DNA of 64,000 nucleotides from an uncultured Porphyromonadaceae bacterium (GCA_900547555.1 URHG01000007.1:16130-80129); one strand, 5' to 3'. Numbered from the stretch's first letter, positions 37,701 to 44,668 are shown. Notes: generated from the sequence alone by a model not told the origin. A program made the numbers and translations.

Positions 37701-38750
37701 ACCGAAATGGGTCAAATCCCATGAAGCCTTTGCCCGTTGCTCCATCACATAGTCCCAAGTGTAAATCTCGTCCTCCTTGAAGTCGTCCAACAGGTTGAAC
37801 GGAGTGCCGGAAAGTCGCAGTATCTTTGTATTTGCTTTTGTCAGTTCCTGCATGACAGCCTTGCCGAGTTCCGTCTGTGTCCCTTCGTGCGCCTCGTCCA
37901 CGATGATGCAATCCCAAGCTGTGGCAAACACTTCATTGTTCTTGTCGAAGTTGCCGCCCACAAGTTCAGAACCGCGCAAATCCTGCATGGAAGCGAAATA
38001 CACATATTGGCATTTGCCCTGTTTTGCTCTCGCTTCAAGTGAAGCATGGCTGTCACCATTGTTCTTTGAGCCGTATGCAAAACAGGGACAGTCATAGAAT
38101 ATCTTGCCGAAATCCTCGAACCAGCCGCTATCCACCACAGGGCGATGAGTAAGAATCAAAGTGCGGCTGAAATCCATGTCTTTCACCACCTGCAAGGCCG
38201 ACAATGTCTTGCCGAAACGCATCTTGGCGTTCCAAAGCATCTGGTTACTTTTCCTGAATTGCTTCTTGGTCTTTTCGATGGCTTCCCGTTGTTCGGGACG
38301 GAACACAATCGGTGTTTGGTCGTGTGAGACTTCGGCAGAAGACAACGATTCCCGACCTTCCTTTACGGCTGTTATTGCCCGCTTGACGGTTTCAAGGTCG
38401 GTGATGAACCACTCGTTGGCTTTGTTCTCGGTATCGAATATCTTTTTCCTAATGCCGGAACGTTCCAAAACGCTATGTACTTCCTTGTCGTTGAAAGAGC
38501 ACAAGCCCTTTTTGCTGTTGTATATCGTAAGTTCCGTATATAAGAGGTCGTATGCAATGCCTGCCGTTTGCGTATATTGGTTGATACGTTTCTTCGCGGA
38601 CTCGTTGAGAGCCTTGCTGTTCGGAGCAAGACCGAAGACATTGTCATTGTCACAAGTGGCCTCGCCCACTTTCAGGCATCCCCTGTGTGCAGCATCATTG
38701 ATGCGGAACACATATATCAGTTTTAATTTTAGTGAAGATGTGAATTTCAT
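34782..38750 (-). CDS. GIY-YIG / DEAD-like helicase / N6-adenine methylase fusion (restriction-modification protein)
   Basis: 1,322 residues. Domains in order: residues 1-100 resemble a T5orf172-type GIY-YIG nuclease (LIYVFRI, then LKVGEA, then DKEVHSVL); a superfamily 2 helicase has Walker A WNAKMRFGKTLSAL (about 173-186), IIVDEAHEG (283-290), LRLSGTPFN, and a motif VI-like QTIFRVQTP; a charged coiled stretch spans about 690-740; then a methylase with SAM motif I-like EINSKSGLYPLYMAY and catalytic IVGNPPYQ near residue 993; the C-terminal ~300 residues are probably target recognition. It is a single-chain restriction, translocation and modification enzyme related to Eco57I/type ISP-like systems. 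It begins 6 bp after the M gene and shares its promoter. Confidence 0.83.
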   Translation of the reverse strand: MKFTSSLKLKLIYVFRINDAAHRGCLKVGEATCDNDNVFGLAPNSKALNESAKKRINQYTQTAGIAYDLLYTELTIYNSKKGLCSFNDKEVHSVLERSGIRKKIFDTENKANEWFITDLETVKRAITAVKEGRESLSSAEVSHDQTPIVFRPEQREAIEKTKKQFRKSNQMLWNAKMRFGKTLSALQVVKDMDFSRTLILTHRPVVDSGWFEDFGKIFYDCPCFAYGSKNNGDSHASLEARAKQGKCQYVYFASMQDLRGSELVGGNFDKNNEVFATAWDCIIVDEAHEGTQTELGKAVMQELTKANTKILRLSGTPFNLLDDFKEDEIYTWDYVMEQRAKASWDLTHFGDPNPYASLPTMNIYTYDLGRLLHEFVDEDVAFNFREFFRVNDNGTFIHEKDVKAFLNLISKEDKDSCYPFANEEYRNIFRHTLWMLPGVKEARAMSALLQSHPVFQHFKVVNVAGDGDEDEESKDALAAVEEAIGKDPDATRTITLSCGRLTTGVSVKAWTGVFMLSGSYNTATSSYMQTIFRVQTPATINGRVKEQCYVFDFAPDRTLKVIAETAKISAKAGKTSGNDRKIMGEFLNFCPIISIEGSKMSQFDVPKMLEQLKRVYVERVVRNGFEDRSLYNDELMKLNDLELQEFDDLKKIIGQTKAMPKTNQVDINNQGLTDEQYEELEDLEKKSKKRGRDKQPLTEEEKQRLAELKKKKENREAAISILRGISIRMPLLIYGAELQDESQEITIDNFASLIDSQSWEEFMPKGVTKQKFNSIKKYYDPEIFCAAGKRIRAMARAADKLSVEERIERITDIFSTFRNPDKETVLTPWRVVNMHLGDCLGGYNFFEKDYETTLSDPRFIDRGEVTANVFAPDSRILEINSKSGLYPLYMAYSIYRTRVKNSLFSVSSIEDEQRIWDKVVAENIFVICKTPMAKSITKRTLIGFRKAKVNTRYFEDLINQIKNKPEHFIKQVDKFITDRTGIKNMKINAIVGNPPYQIITERTSDTPVYNYFMDVSFRISDKATLITPARYLFDAGKTPHDWNLKMLNDEHFKIIWYKAKSTDVFPNVDIKGGVAVCYRDANYSFGKIGSFTAYSELNGIYRKVVANNETFTPLSNIIYPQNKFDLSILYKEHPELKSRIGSNGNERRLTTSIFGLSEIFHVQKMQAEDIEMLGLIKNVREIRWINSSFIEDHPCLGKWKVIVPKSNGTGAIGEVLSTPLIGEPLIGYTQSFIGIGTFNEQTEAMAALKYVKSKFARTLLGILKVTQDNSKETWRFVPLQDFTSKSDIDWEKSVAEIDRQLYAKYELSEEEITFIESMIKPM

Positions 38751-38756
38751 ACTGCA

Positions 38757-39773
38757 CTATTTTATGAGGTCGATAAATCGGATTCGTTTTCCCATCTTTC
38801 CCGCTTCAGGGTCTTTGGCCCGCCAGTCCTTGATTTGGCAATAGATACCATTATGCCTGCGGATGTCATCTTTCTGACAGCCTTCGCATTGACTGACTTC
38901 TTCCCTTGTCCCGAACAAGTCGGCTACAATAGTCCGGCGTTCACCGCAACTGTTTGGGATGACACCTTTAAGCCCGTCCATCTGCCAGACGTTCCATGAA
39001 ATGATGTAGGCGATATAATTGATGGATTTCAACAAGGGTCGCTTGCCGAACTTTTGTTGATAGTATTCGATAAAGGAAATAAGCATGGATTCACGGGCAA
39101 TCAGCAAGTTATCGCCTTGCCATTCGTAAGCGTAAATGCTCTTATACGCTTCCTGTACCCATTCCAACCATTTGCCGGAAGTTTCCGTATTTTCGCCTAC
39201 AATCCGCAACTTGCGGTCAAGCAGCCCGATACGCTGTTCTAAGGGAATAGCCTCCCCCGTTGTGGTGTCATATCTGCTTATAATATACGGGGCTTCCCCG
39301 CAGGTTATCTCCAATCGGTTGTCACGTACATAATCTTTCCAAGTCTTACCTTCCGGAAATTGAATTTTCTCTGAGTTGGGTCTCCACCGATGACAACCCT
39401 GTTCGTCGGTGTACTCCGTATTGAACACATCCTTTCTTCCAAACCATGCTTCATCGATCAGGTTGTTCTGCGCATTGCATATCCATGACGGAGTGAACAC
39501 CTCTGCCATTTCTCGCGAACGTGCGGTTTGGGTGTCACGACTTTTGAGAATACGCGGCATGATGACATGCCCGTTATCTCCAGTAATAAGACAGGGAAGA
39601 ATTGGCGAATCATATTGATACCCTTCGCCCAGATATTCATAATCGGAAGTAGCCCAAAAGATATTGCGCTGAATATCCTCCTTGCTCGTCGTATGGTCTT
39701 TGAGCAGGATATTCAACAGTTCGGGCGAAAGCCGAAAGATACTATCTTCCAATATATCAACTTCAACAGGCAT
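38757..39773 (-). CDS. Restriction-modification M-subunit-like methyltransferase
   Basis: 338 residues. AEVFTPSWICNAQNNLIDEAW matches motif X of gamma-type N6-adenine methylases (split here at the helix), LEITCGEAPYIISRYDT looks like motif I, and YEWQGDNLLIARESML resembles the next SAM-fold segment. I found no NPPY/DPPY catalytic tetrapeptide in the chain, whereas the partner protein encoded 6 bp downstream has NPPY. The two may therefore form a split or heteromeric methylase, or this protein may only recognise or position substrate. The only promoter box seen nearby is in the upstream segment flanked by inverted repeats and currently points away from this gene. Confidence 0.75.
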   Translation of the reverse strand: MPVEVDILEDSIFRLSPELLNILLKDHTTSKEDIQRNIFWATSDYEYLGEGYQYDSPILPCLITGDNGHVIMPRILKSRDTQTARSREMAEVFTPSWICNAQNNLIDEAWFGRKDVFNTEYTDEQGCHRWRPNSEKIQFPEGKTWKDYVRDNRLEITCGEAPYIISRYDTTTGEAIPLEQRIGLLDRKLRIVGENTETSGKWLEWVQEAYKSIYAYEWQGDNLLIARESMLISFIEYYQQKFGKRPLLKSINYIAYIISWNVWQMDGLKGVIPNSCGERRTIVADLFGTREEVSQCEGCQKDDIRRHNGIYCQIKDWRAKDPEAGKMGKRIRFIDLIK

Positions 39774-39793
39774 TTTATATCGGGTTTATGAGT

Positions 39794-39809
39794 ATCTCTT
39801 GATAAGAGA
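39794..39809 (+). repeat. Inverted repeat IR1 of candidate invertible promoter
   Basis: ATCTCTTGATAAGAGA. It is the exact reverse complement of 39970-39985. Each copy is itself two TCTCTT/AAGAGA arms around an asymmetric 3-bp centre (GAT), similar in plan to a recombinase crossover site. Confidence 0.75.
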
Positions 39810-39947
39810 GCCATCCCGAAGAAATAAGCACTAATAATCAGTGCTATAAGAACCCGATTTGACGGATTTACAAAACAGATCCTCGCAAAATACCTTTCAT
39901 ATATCATTATAAATGAGGATTGAACACGGTTTTTGAAATATTATGCG

Positions 39948-39955
39948 TACCTTTG
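39948..39955 (+). promoter_or_regulatory. -7 promoter box inside the candidate invertible segment
   Basis: TACCTTTG matches TAnnTTTG and faces right, toward the 3' end of the recombinase gene, with no sense gene ahead. No TTTG at normal -33 spacing was found, and no oppositely directed TAnnTTTG occurs in 39810-39969. After inversion it would sit at about 39824-39831 facing the M gene, roughly 50 nt from its ATG. Confidence 0.6.
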
Positions 39956-39969
39956 CGAAATAAACTATA

Positions 39970-39985
39970 TCTCTTATCAAGAGAT
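39970..39985 (-). repeat. Inverted repeat IR2 of candidate invertible promoter
   Basis: The plus strand reads TCTCTTATCAAGAGAT, the perfect reverse complement of IR1, with centre ATC. It lies 40 bp from the stop codon of the adjacent tyrosine recombinase. Confidence 0.75.
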
Positions 39986-40024
39986 TCGTCTTTTCGCTCA
40001 ACACATTTCACCATAAATATCCGG

Positions 40025-41236
40025 TCAAAAATCTTTCAGGATAAGGCTGTTCGCCTTGTCCACCACGCTTGTGTCAAGCGATGCGAGATAGATGCGCGTG
40101 GTCTCTTCCGAATCATGTCCCATGCCCTCACTGATGACAGAAAGAGGGATGTTCTTGCTCTTGGCAACGCTCGCCCAACAATGCCGGGCAACGTGCATGG
40201 TCAGCGGTATGTTCAATCCTGCCAGACCAGCGACTTCCTTCAACGCCACATTGATGCGGCAGATGGCGTTACGGTATTGTGTCCGCTCATCGGAGCATGG
40301 GTTGGTGATTATCGGCAGGAGGTAGCGGGTGGCCGTATTCTCGCCGTACTTGGCGATGATGTCTTCCATGCACTTCTCCCATTTGACTGTGAGCTGCTGC
40401 CCGGTCTTTCTTCTACGGTACGTGATTATTCCGTTCTTCAAATCCGATTTTTTCAGATAGGCCATATCAATGAATGACATGCCACGGGTATAAAAGGAGA
40501 AGAGGAACATATCCCTTGCATAGTCCAGATGCGGTTTCAGAGTCAAATCAAGTTCCTTAATGTGCTTGATGGACTTCAATGGAATGGCGCGTTTTACCGT
40601 CTTCCCGATGCCAGTGTAAACGTGCTTGAAAGGATGCTTCTGTTCCGTCAGTTCCTTTTCCACGGCACGGTTGTAAACGGCACGGAGTATGCGCATATAA
40701 AAGGAAACCGTGTTGGGGCAGATGCCCTTGCCTTTGAGCCAGGCCTCGTAAAGCATCATGGTGTTGCCGTCTATCTCGCACAAGAGTATGTCCTGCCCCT
40801 CACGGAACTTCATAAAACTGCCCAATGCCGCCGTATAGGTTTCTGATGTGCGGACTTTGCCAAGCTGCTTCAACTGTCCTATGATGCCTTGCATGAAACG
40901 GAACAGCGATTGTTCGCCCGTTTGCCCGTTGAACTTCTCGACGATGCTGTCAGCGGAATAAATTCCTCCCTGCCTGTCGCATTGGGCGACTATGGCTTTC
41001 AACCGTCCGGTGTCCCAGTCGATATGTTCCGCCACTTCACGGAGATACCGTTTTCTATTTTCGCCGATTTCGGGCAGGATTTTAACAGAGGAAGTTCTCT
41101 TGTCCCATTCCGTATCAAATATGCGGTAGTCCGTCTTGACTTGGCGGACTATGCGCCCGTGGATTACCTGATAATATATGCTGCCCTCCCTGCCGCTCGC
41201 GGTGGAAGGACGAAATTTCACTTTTATGGATGCCAT
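40025..41236 (-). CDS. Tyrosine recombinase (Bacteroides Tsr type), probable DNA invertase of the adjacent segment
   Basis: 403 residues with an N-terminal arm-binding part, a SAM-like core-binding domain, and the catalytic set R251 (FYTRGMSFID), K277, H348xxR351 (MHVARH), H374 (GMGHDS) and Y383. This is the class of recombinase that in Bacteroides sits beside and flips invertible promoters as well as mobile elements. It is the last gene of the mobilization operon (5 bp after the 262-aa gene). Its 3' end is 40 bp from the inverted repeat IR2. The element has a second, different integrase at its right end, so this one is free for a local inversion role; that role is inference. Confidence 0.9.
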   Translation of the reverse strand: MASIKVKFRPSTASGREGSIYYQVIHGRIVRQVKTDYRIFDTEWDKRTSSVKILPEIGENRKRYLREVAEHIDWDTGRLKAIVAQCDRQGGIYSADSIVEKFNGQTGEQSLFRFMQGIIGQLKQLGKVRTSETYTAALGSFMKFREGQDILLCEIDGNTMMLYEAWLKGKGICPNTVSFYMRILRAVYNRAVEKELTEQKHPFKHVYTGIGKTVKRAIPLKSIKHIKELDLTLKPHLDYARDMFLFSFYTRGMSFIDMAYLKKSDLKNGIITYRRRKTGQQLTVKWEKCMEDIIAKYGENTATRYLLPIITNPCSDERTQYRNAICRINVALKEVAGLAGLNIPLTMHVARHCWASVAKSKNIPLSVISEGMGHDSEETTRIYLASLDTSVVDKANSLILKDF

Positions 41237-41241
41237 TCACT

Positions 41242-42030
41242 TTATTTTTGTTGTTTGGATTGTTTTTCTTCCTCTCTCACTGTCTTGACTTGCCGGTTGA
41301 ATATGGCCAGCGTGGAGTCCACACCGACAACATCCACCAGTTTCTCGTAAGCCCCGACAGTTACTGCCAGTTCCGGGTACAGTTCGTTGAGCATGACCGT
41401 GGTCACATGGTGTTTGTCTGCAACCGTTCTCAACCGCCTGTTTTCTTCCCGGTACTCATGCCATTGTACCCAACTGACGGCAAACAGGACAAAGAATACG
41501 AGCGTACAGCCCATGCCAGTCCATACATATGGGTTCTTGTGCCAGCCATCGGGAACTTTGCTCCATAACAGCCTTATTGCATTTATTGCCTTGTCCGAGC
41601 GGATTATCTGCCATAGTTCCGATATGACACTTTGCTTTTGCCGCACCTGTTCCGAAGTCTGCTTGTCTTTTTCCACATGGGCAGTCAGCATTTCCAATAT
41701 TTTGTTGAGCAGTTCCTTGATAGTGGGAACTCCGTGCTTACGCATATCCTTCTCGTTGGCTTCGGTGTATAACCGCAGACTTGCTACCGCTTCATCACCT
41801 ATTGATTGCTTGTATTCCTCGATGGTCTCTTTGCTTCCGAAAATGTCATTGACATTTTCCGGGGCATTGCCATTGAAGAACCGTATAACAGGCTCCAACT
41901 TCGCTTCCAGTCTTTTCAATGCCTCGTTCTTGTCCGGGCTATCCTTTGCGTCCAGTTTTTTCTTGATTTCCTCGATGTCCACTGCCAATGCCCCGATAAG
42001 GTCGGTTAAGTTCTGCTTGTTGTCCTTCAT
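41242..42030 (-). CDS. Membrane mobilization-region protein, function unknown
   Basis: 262 residues. The N-terminal ~170 residues are charged and helical (LIGALAVDIEEIKKKLDAKD and similar), probably coiled coil. One transmembrane helix follows at about 172-192 (PYVWTGMGCTLVFFVLFAVSW), then a short C-terminal region rich in Lys/Glu. ATG 42030 overlaps the relaxase stop (ATGA-type overlap), so it is translationally coupled to it. Position in the mob operon suggests a role in relaxosome-membrane contact, but no named family was recognised. Confidence 0.65.
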   Translation of the reverse strand: MKDNKQNLTDLIGALAVDIEEIKKKLDAKDSPDKNEALKRLEAKLEPVIRFFNGNAPENVNDIFGSKETIEEYKQSIGDEAVASLRLYTEANEKDMRKHGVPTIKELLNKILEMLTAHVEKDKQTSEQVRQKQSVISELWQIIRSDKAINAIRLLWSKVPDGWHKNPYVWTGMGCTLVFFVLFAVSWVQWHEYREENRRLRTVADKHHVTTVMLNELYPELAVTVGAYEKLVDVVGVDSTLAIFNRQVKTVREEEKQSKQQK

Positions 42031-43079
42031 CTTTTTCTCCTCCTTGGTTTATGTTTGTCCTTTTCGTTGTCATTCTCGCCCCAGCCGCTTTCGTTTCTTC
42101 CACCTCCGCCGCCGGATGACACCTTGGCTTGGTGCGGTTGCACGCACAACTCCATGAGTGTGCCGATGGTCACTTGAACGATGTTTGAACTGGGTTCAGC
42201 AGGGATGCTTCCGTTGCCGTCCACTTCCGCTTTGGCCGGTGACGGCTCTCTTATAAAAGTATCAGCCGTATTGTTGTGGAATCCCACATCCTGCCGGGTC
42301 GGTTGTGGCTGTTCTTGCACACGGGGCTTCCATTCCATGCCCTCTGCGATTTGGTTCCCGAAGAGCCTGTTCAACTTATAAAAACTCATACTCCGGTCTA
42401 TCTGTGAGCCACTGAACGAGATTTCATTCTTCGTGAACGATACTCCGATGATTTTACCTTCGTTTCTATTGTATTTGAAATTCACCCCGATACCCTGTTT
42501 TGCCAGCCTGTCACACAAATCCGACCAGCAGTTGCAATGGGGTAATGCCGCCTTGATAGCATCATAGATTTGGTATTTCACCTTGTCCTTGCCACGCAGA
42601 CGGTCACGCTTCACGTTCATCTTGCCCTTGGAGAAGTGCAGTCCGTATTCCCTCGTGAGAGCTTTGCATACTTTTACATTACGCACATTATCGTTGCTGT
42701 CACTGATGGTGTTCCCGTCATTGTCCACCCTGTTGGCCACGATATGCAGATGCTGGTGTTCCCTGTCGGTATGACGGCACACGATGTACTGGGTGTTCGT
42801 TATGCCCATGCGCCGCATATATTCACGGGCAATTTCGACCATCAGGGCATCCGTCAGCTTGGGTGCATCCTCGTGTGCGAAGTCCAGCGAAATATGGTAC
42901 ACCGGATTTTTCAGCTTGCGTCCCGGCTTGTCATCCGCCTGTCCCTGCATACTCCTTGCGATGGTGGTGTTGTCATCCTGTCTCACGTCCTTACTGTCGA
43001 TAAGCCTTGCCTTCTTCGGGTTGTTCACGTAGTTCACCACTCTGGCGAAACTCGCCCGTTTTTTCAAATCGCCCATCAT
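42027..43079 (-). CDS. Relaxase (mobilization nuclease)
   Basis: 350 residues. SFARVVNYVNNPKKARLI places the nicking Tyr at residue 17, and REHQHLHIVANRVD (His 108, 110, 112) is the metal-binding HxH motif of MobP/MobA-type relaxases in Bacteroides mobilizable transposons. It should nick oriT and lead the single strand into a helper conjugation channel. ATG 43079 overlaps the MobC stop by 4 bp. The Pro/Gln-rich C-terminus beyond about residue 250 is probably a flexible tail. Confidence 0.9.
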   Translation of the reverse strand: MMGDLKKRASFARVVNYVNNPKKARLIDSKDVRQDDNTTIARSMQGQADDKPGRKLKNPVYHISLDFAHEDAPKLTDALMVEIAREYMRRMGITNTQYIVCRHTDREHQHLHIVANRVDNDGNTISDSNDNVRNVKVCKALTREYGLHFSKGKMNVKRDRLRGKDKVKYQIYDAIKAALPHCNCWSDLCDRLAKQGIGVNFKYNRNEGKIIGVSFTKNEISFSGSQIDRSMSFYKLNRLFGNQIAEGMEWKPRVQEQPQPTRQDVGFHNNTADTFIREPSPAKAEVDGNGSIPAEPSSNIVQVTIGTLMELCVQPHQAKVSSGGGGGRNESGWGENDNEKDKHKPRRRKR

Positions 43080-43426
43080 ATCCTCTCGATGATTTTATTG
43101 AACTCGTCCAGCAAGTCCATGATTTTGCCTTTCAAAAGAGAAAAGCCCTGTTGGTGCGCCATCTTCGTCAGTTGGTTCAGGTTGTTGCATCCTCCCTCCA
43201 GCATCCTTATCTGCTGCCTGTCTTCCTGTGTCCGTGCAGACACAACCTTGCCGTATAATAACAAATCACGCAGGAAGTGTGACGGTTTCTTTCCTGTATC
43301 TGTTATCCGTTTCATGACCGCTTTCCATTCGGCAAGCGTGAGCCGTGTGGATATGGTCTTTGTCCGCGCCTTGCCTTTCACCGTTTTTGGGCGGCCTCCC
43401 TTGTTCCTGTTCTCCTGATATGTCAT
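43076..43426 (-). CDS. mobC: MobC-like relaxosome accessory protein
   Basis: 116 residues. RTKTISTRLTLAEWKAVMKRI is a ribbon-helix-helix-like DNA-binding start, and MLEGGCNNLNQLTKMAHQQG is the conserved MobC (bacterial mobilization protein) block. It helps the relaxase open oriT. It is the first gene of the tightly coupled mobC-relaxase-membrane protein-recombinase set, preceded by the structured 43459-43562 region. Confidence 0.85.
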   Translation of the reverse strand: MTYQENRNKGGRPKTVKGKARTKTISTRLTLAEWKAVMKRITDTGKKPSHFLRDLLLYGKVVSARTQEDRQQIRMLEGGCNNLNQLTKMAHQQGFSLLKGKIMDLLDEFNKIIERI

Positions 43427-43458
43427 ATCCGTTTTCTTTTATTCGTTAAACCGTTCTG

Positions 43459-43562
43459 TTTTTTAGGGCTGAATTTGCGGCTTGCCGTTTCCTGTGTGGC
43501 CGGATCGCCGTTTGTGGCGTGGTTTTCGTGGACGAAAACATTAACTTGCCAGCCCTAAAAAA
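43459..43562. other. Candidate oriT: structured intergenic region with 13-bp inverted repeats
   Basis: TTTTTTAGGGCTG (43459-43471) and CAGCCCTAAAAAA (43550-43562) are perfect inverted repeats 78 bp apart. Between them are a nested palindrome GTTTTCGTGGACGAAAAC (43522-43539) and a CGCC/GGCG hairpin. The region lies directly upstream of mobC and the relaxase gene, where oriT usually sits in Bacteroides mobilizable elements. No nic site could be identified by eye. Confidence 0.5.
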
Positions 43563-43602
43563 TATCCCTTCTAAAACATTGTCGCTTGCCATTCCTGCCG
43601 CT

Positions 43603-44322
43603 TCATTCCTGTGGCTGTTTCCATTCCCGTGAACCGGACAGTGTGTTGCCATCCTCTAAGACAGGTGTGTCGTCGGCATCCACGGCTGCATTTTCCGCAG
43701 TGCTTTCCATTCCGCTTTCGGTTGTTGCTGCCGTTTCGGTTTCCGCTGTACCTGTTTCTTCTATAATAGGATTGGAATGGGTCGGATTCATGGACGGCAA
43801 GCCATCTATTCCCTCTGCCGTTTCTTCTATCGGTTTTTCTTTCTTCTTCCTTGCCGAACTGCGGCGCAAGGTCTCTAATTGTTGCCCGTTGAAAAGGAAT
43901 ACACGTACCCCTTCGTATGCCTTGATTGTCTGGCGGTATGTCGGATTCTCGATGAGCCGCCCTGCTATCATCCACGACTTCACGCACACCATGTCTATGA
44001 TGGAAGTCACGGGATTGGAATCAACACGGATTAGCCCGCGTTCCGAGAAATCCTCCAACAGGCGGGACACCGCCTTGCGCCCGATGCCCCATTCCTTGGC
44101 CAGTACCAGCATGGAGCTGTCCACCTGTCCGGGATGGACGGCATAGCCCAATCCACGTTTGGTGTTCTGCACTTCCGATACTGTCATCTTCGACAAAAGG
44201 GAAAGAAGATAGGTAAGGTTGCATATCCCGTCCGTGCTCCCGTGCAGGAAGTACCATGCCTCCACGGACATTGCCATCTCCAATTTGTAGCACGGCAAAA
44301 CAAGCTGCTTCAAATTCTTCAT
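43603..44322 (-). CDS. Winged-helix-like protein of the mobile element, unknown function
   Basis: 239 residues. The middle part (SSMLVLAKEWGIGRKAVSRLLEDFSERGLI, split at the turn) reads as a winged helix-turn-helix, similar to replication-initiator or regulatory proteins that scan for specific DNA. The C-terminal ~80 residues are an acidic, Thr/Glu-rich low-complexity tail (about residues 165-239). It lies between the excisionase-like gene and mobC on the same strand. A regulatory or replication-accessory role is inference; no named family was recognised. Confidence 0.6.
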   Translation of the reverse strand: MKNLKQLVLPCYKLEMAMSVEAWYFLHGSTDGICNLTYLLSLLSKMTVSEVQNTKRGLGYAVHPGQVDSSMLVLAKEWGIGRKAVSRLLEDFSERGLIRVDSNPVTSIIDMVCVKSWMIAGRLIENPTYRQTIKAYEGVRVFLFNGQQLETLRRSSARKKKEKPIEETAEGIDGLPSMNPTHSNPIIEETGTAETETAATTESGMESTAENAAVDADDTPVLEDGNTLSGSREWKQPQE

Positions 44323-44356
44323 AAGTCTTGATTTTTTTTGTTGTGCGTCTTGTAAA

Positions 44357-44668
44357 TTATCCCTTGGCGTTCTTGTCGGCCTTCCTGTTGGTGGCTTTCA
44401 GGCTCTTGATGCGGTCTATCTGTTCCTTGGGAAACAGGACACGCCGTCCTATCCGCTGTCCTTTGATGTGTCCCAGCTTCTCGTGCCGCCAGATGGTCGC
44501 TATGCTCACGCCCCATTTCTCCGCCAGTTGCCGGATGGTGTAATACTCCGATGTGTCCTGTGGTGTCTGTTCCTGCCGGTATTCCTCAAACGCGCACCTC
44601 ACGCTTGCGCCGATAAGCTGTTGAAGCTCGTCGCGCGATACCAGTACCATTTCTGTCTTATCTGTCAT
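44357..44668 (-). CDS. Excisionase-like helix-turn-helix protein
   Basis: 103 residues with a MerR/excisionase-type HTH: YYTIRQLAEKWGVSIATIWRH, then IKGQRIGRRVLFPKEQID. Such small proteins steer tyrosine integrases toward excision or regulate element genes. It has its own -7 box at 44696-44703 and is the first gene of the minus-strand set leading to mobC. The unknown 239-aa gene follows 34 bp later. Confidence 0.85.
   Translation of the reverse strand: MTDKTEMVLVSRDELQQLIGASVRCAFEEYRQEQTPQDTSEYYTIRQLAEKWGVSIATIWRHEKLGHIKGQRIGRRVLFPKEQIDRIKSLKATNRKADKNAKG

Noticed and set aside
39794..39985. The two repeats as plain operator sites for a restriction control (C) protein
   Set aside because: Not excluded, but no small HTH control gene is next to the restriction genes, the sites are 160 bp apart, they are exact inverted copies including the asymmetric centre, and a tyrosine recombinase is adjacent. 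Inversion explains more.
39920..40477. 185-residue plus-strand frame downstream of the candidate invertible promoter
   Set aside because: Beyond the first ~35 codons it is the shadow of the recombinase gene and contains no recognisable domain; the -7 box lies inside its first codons.
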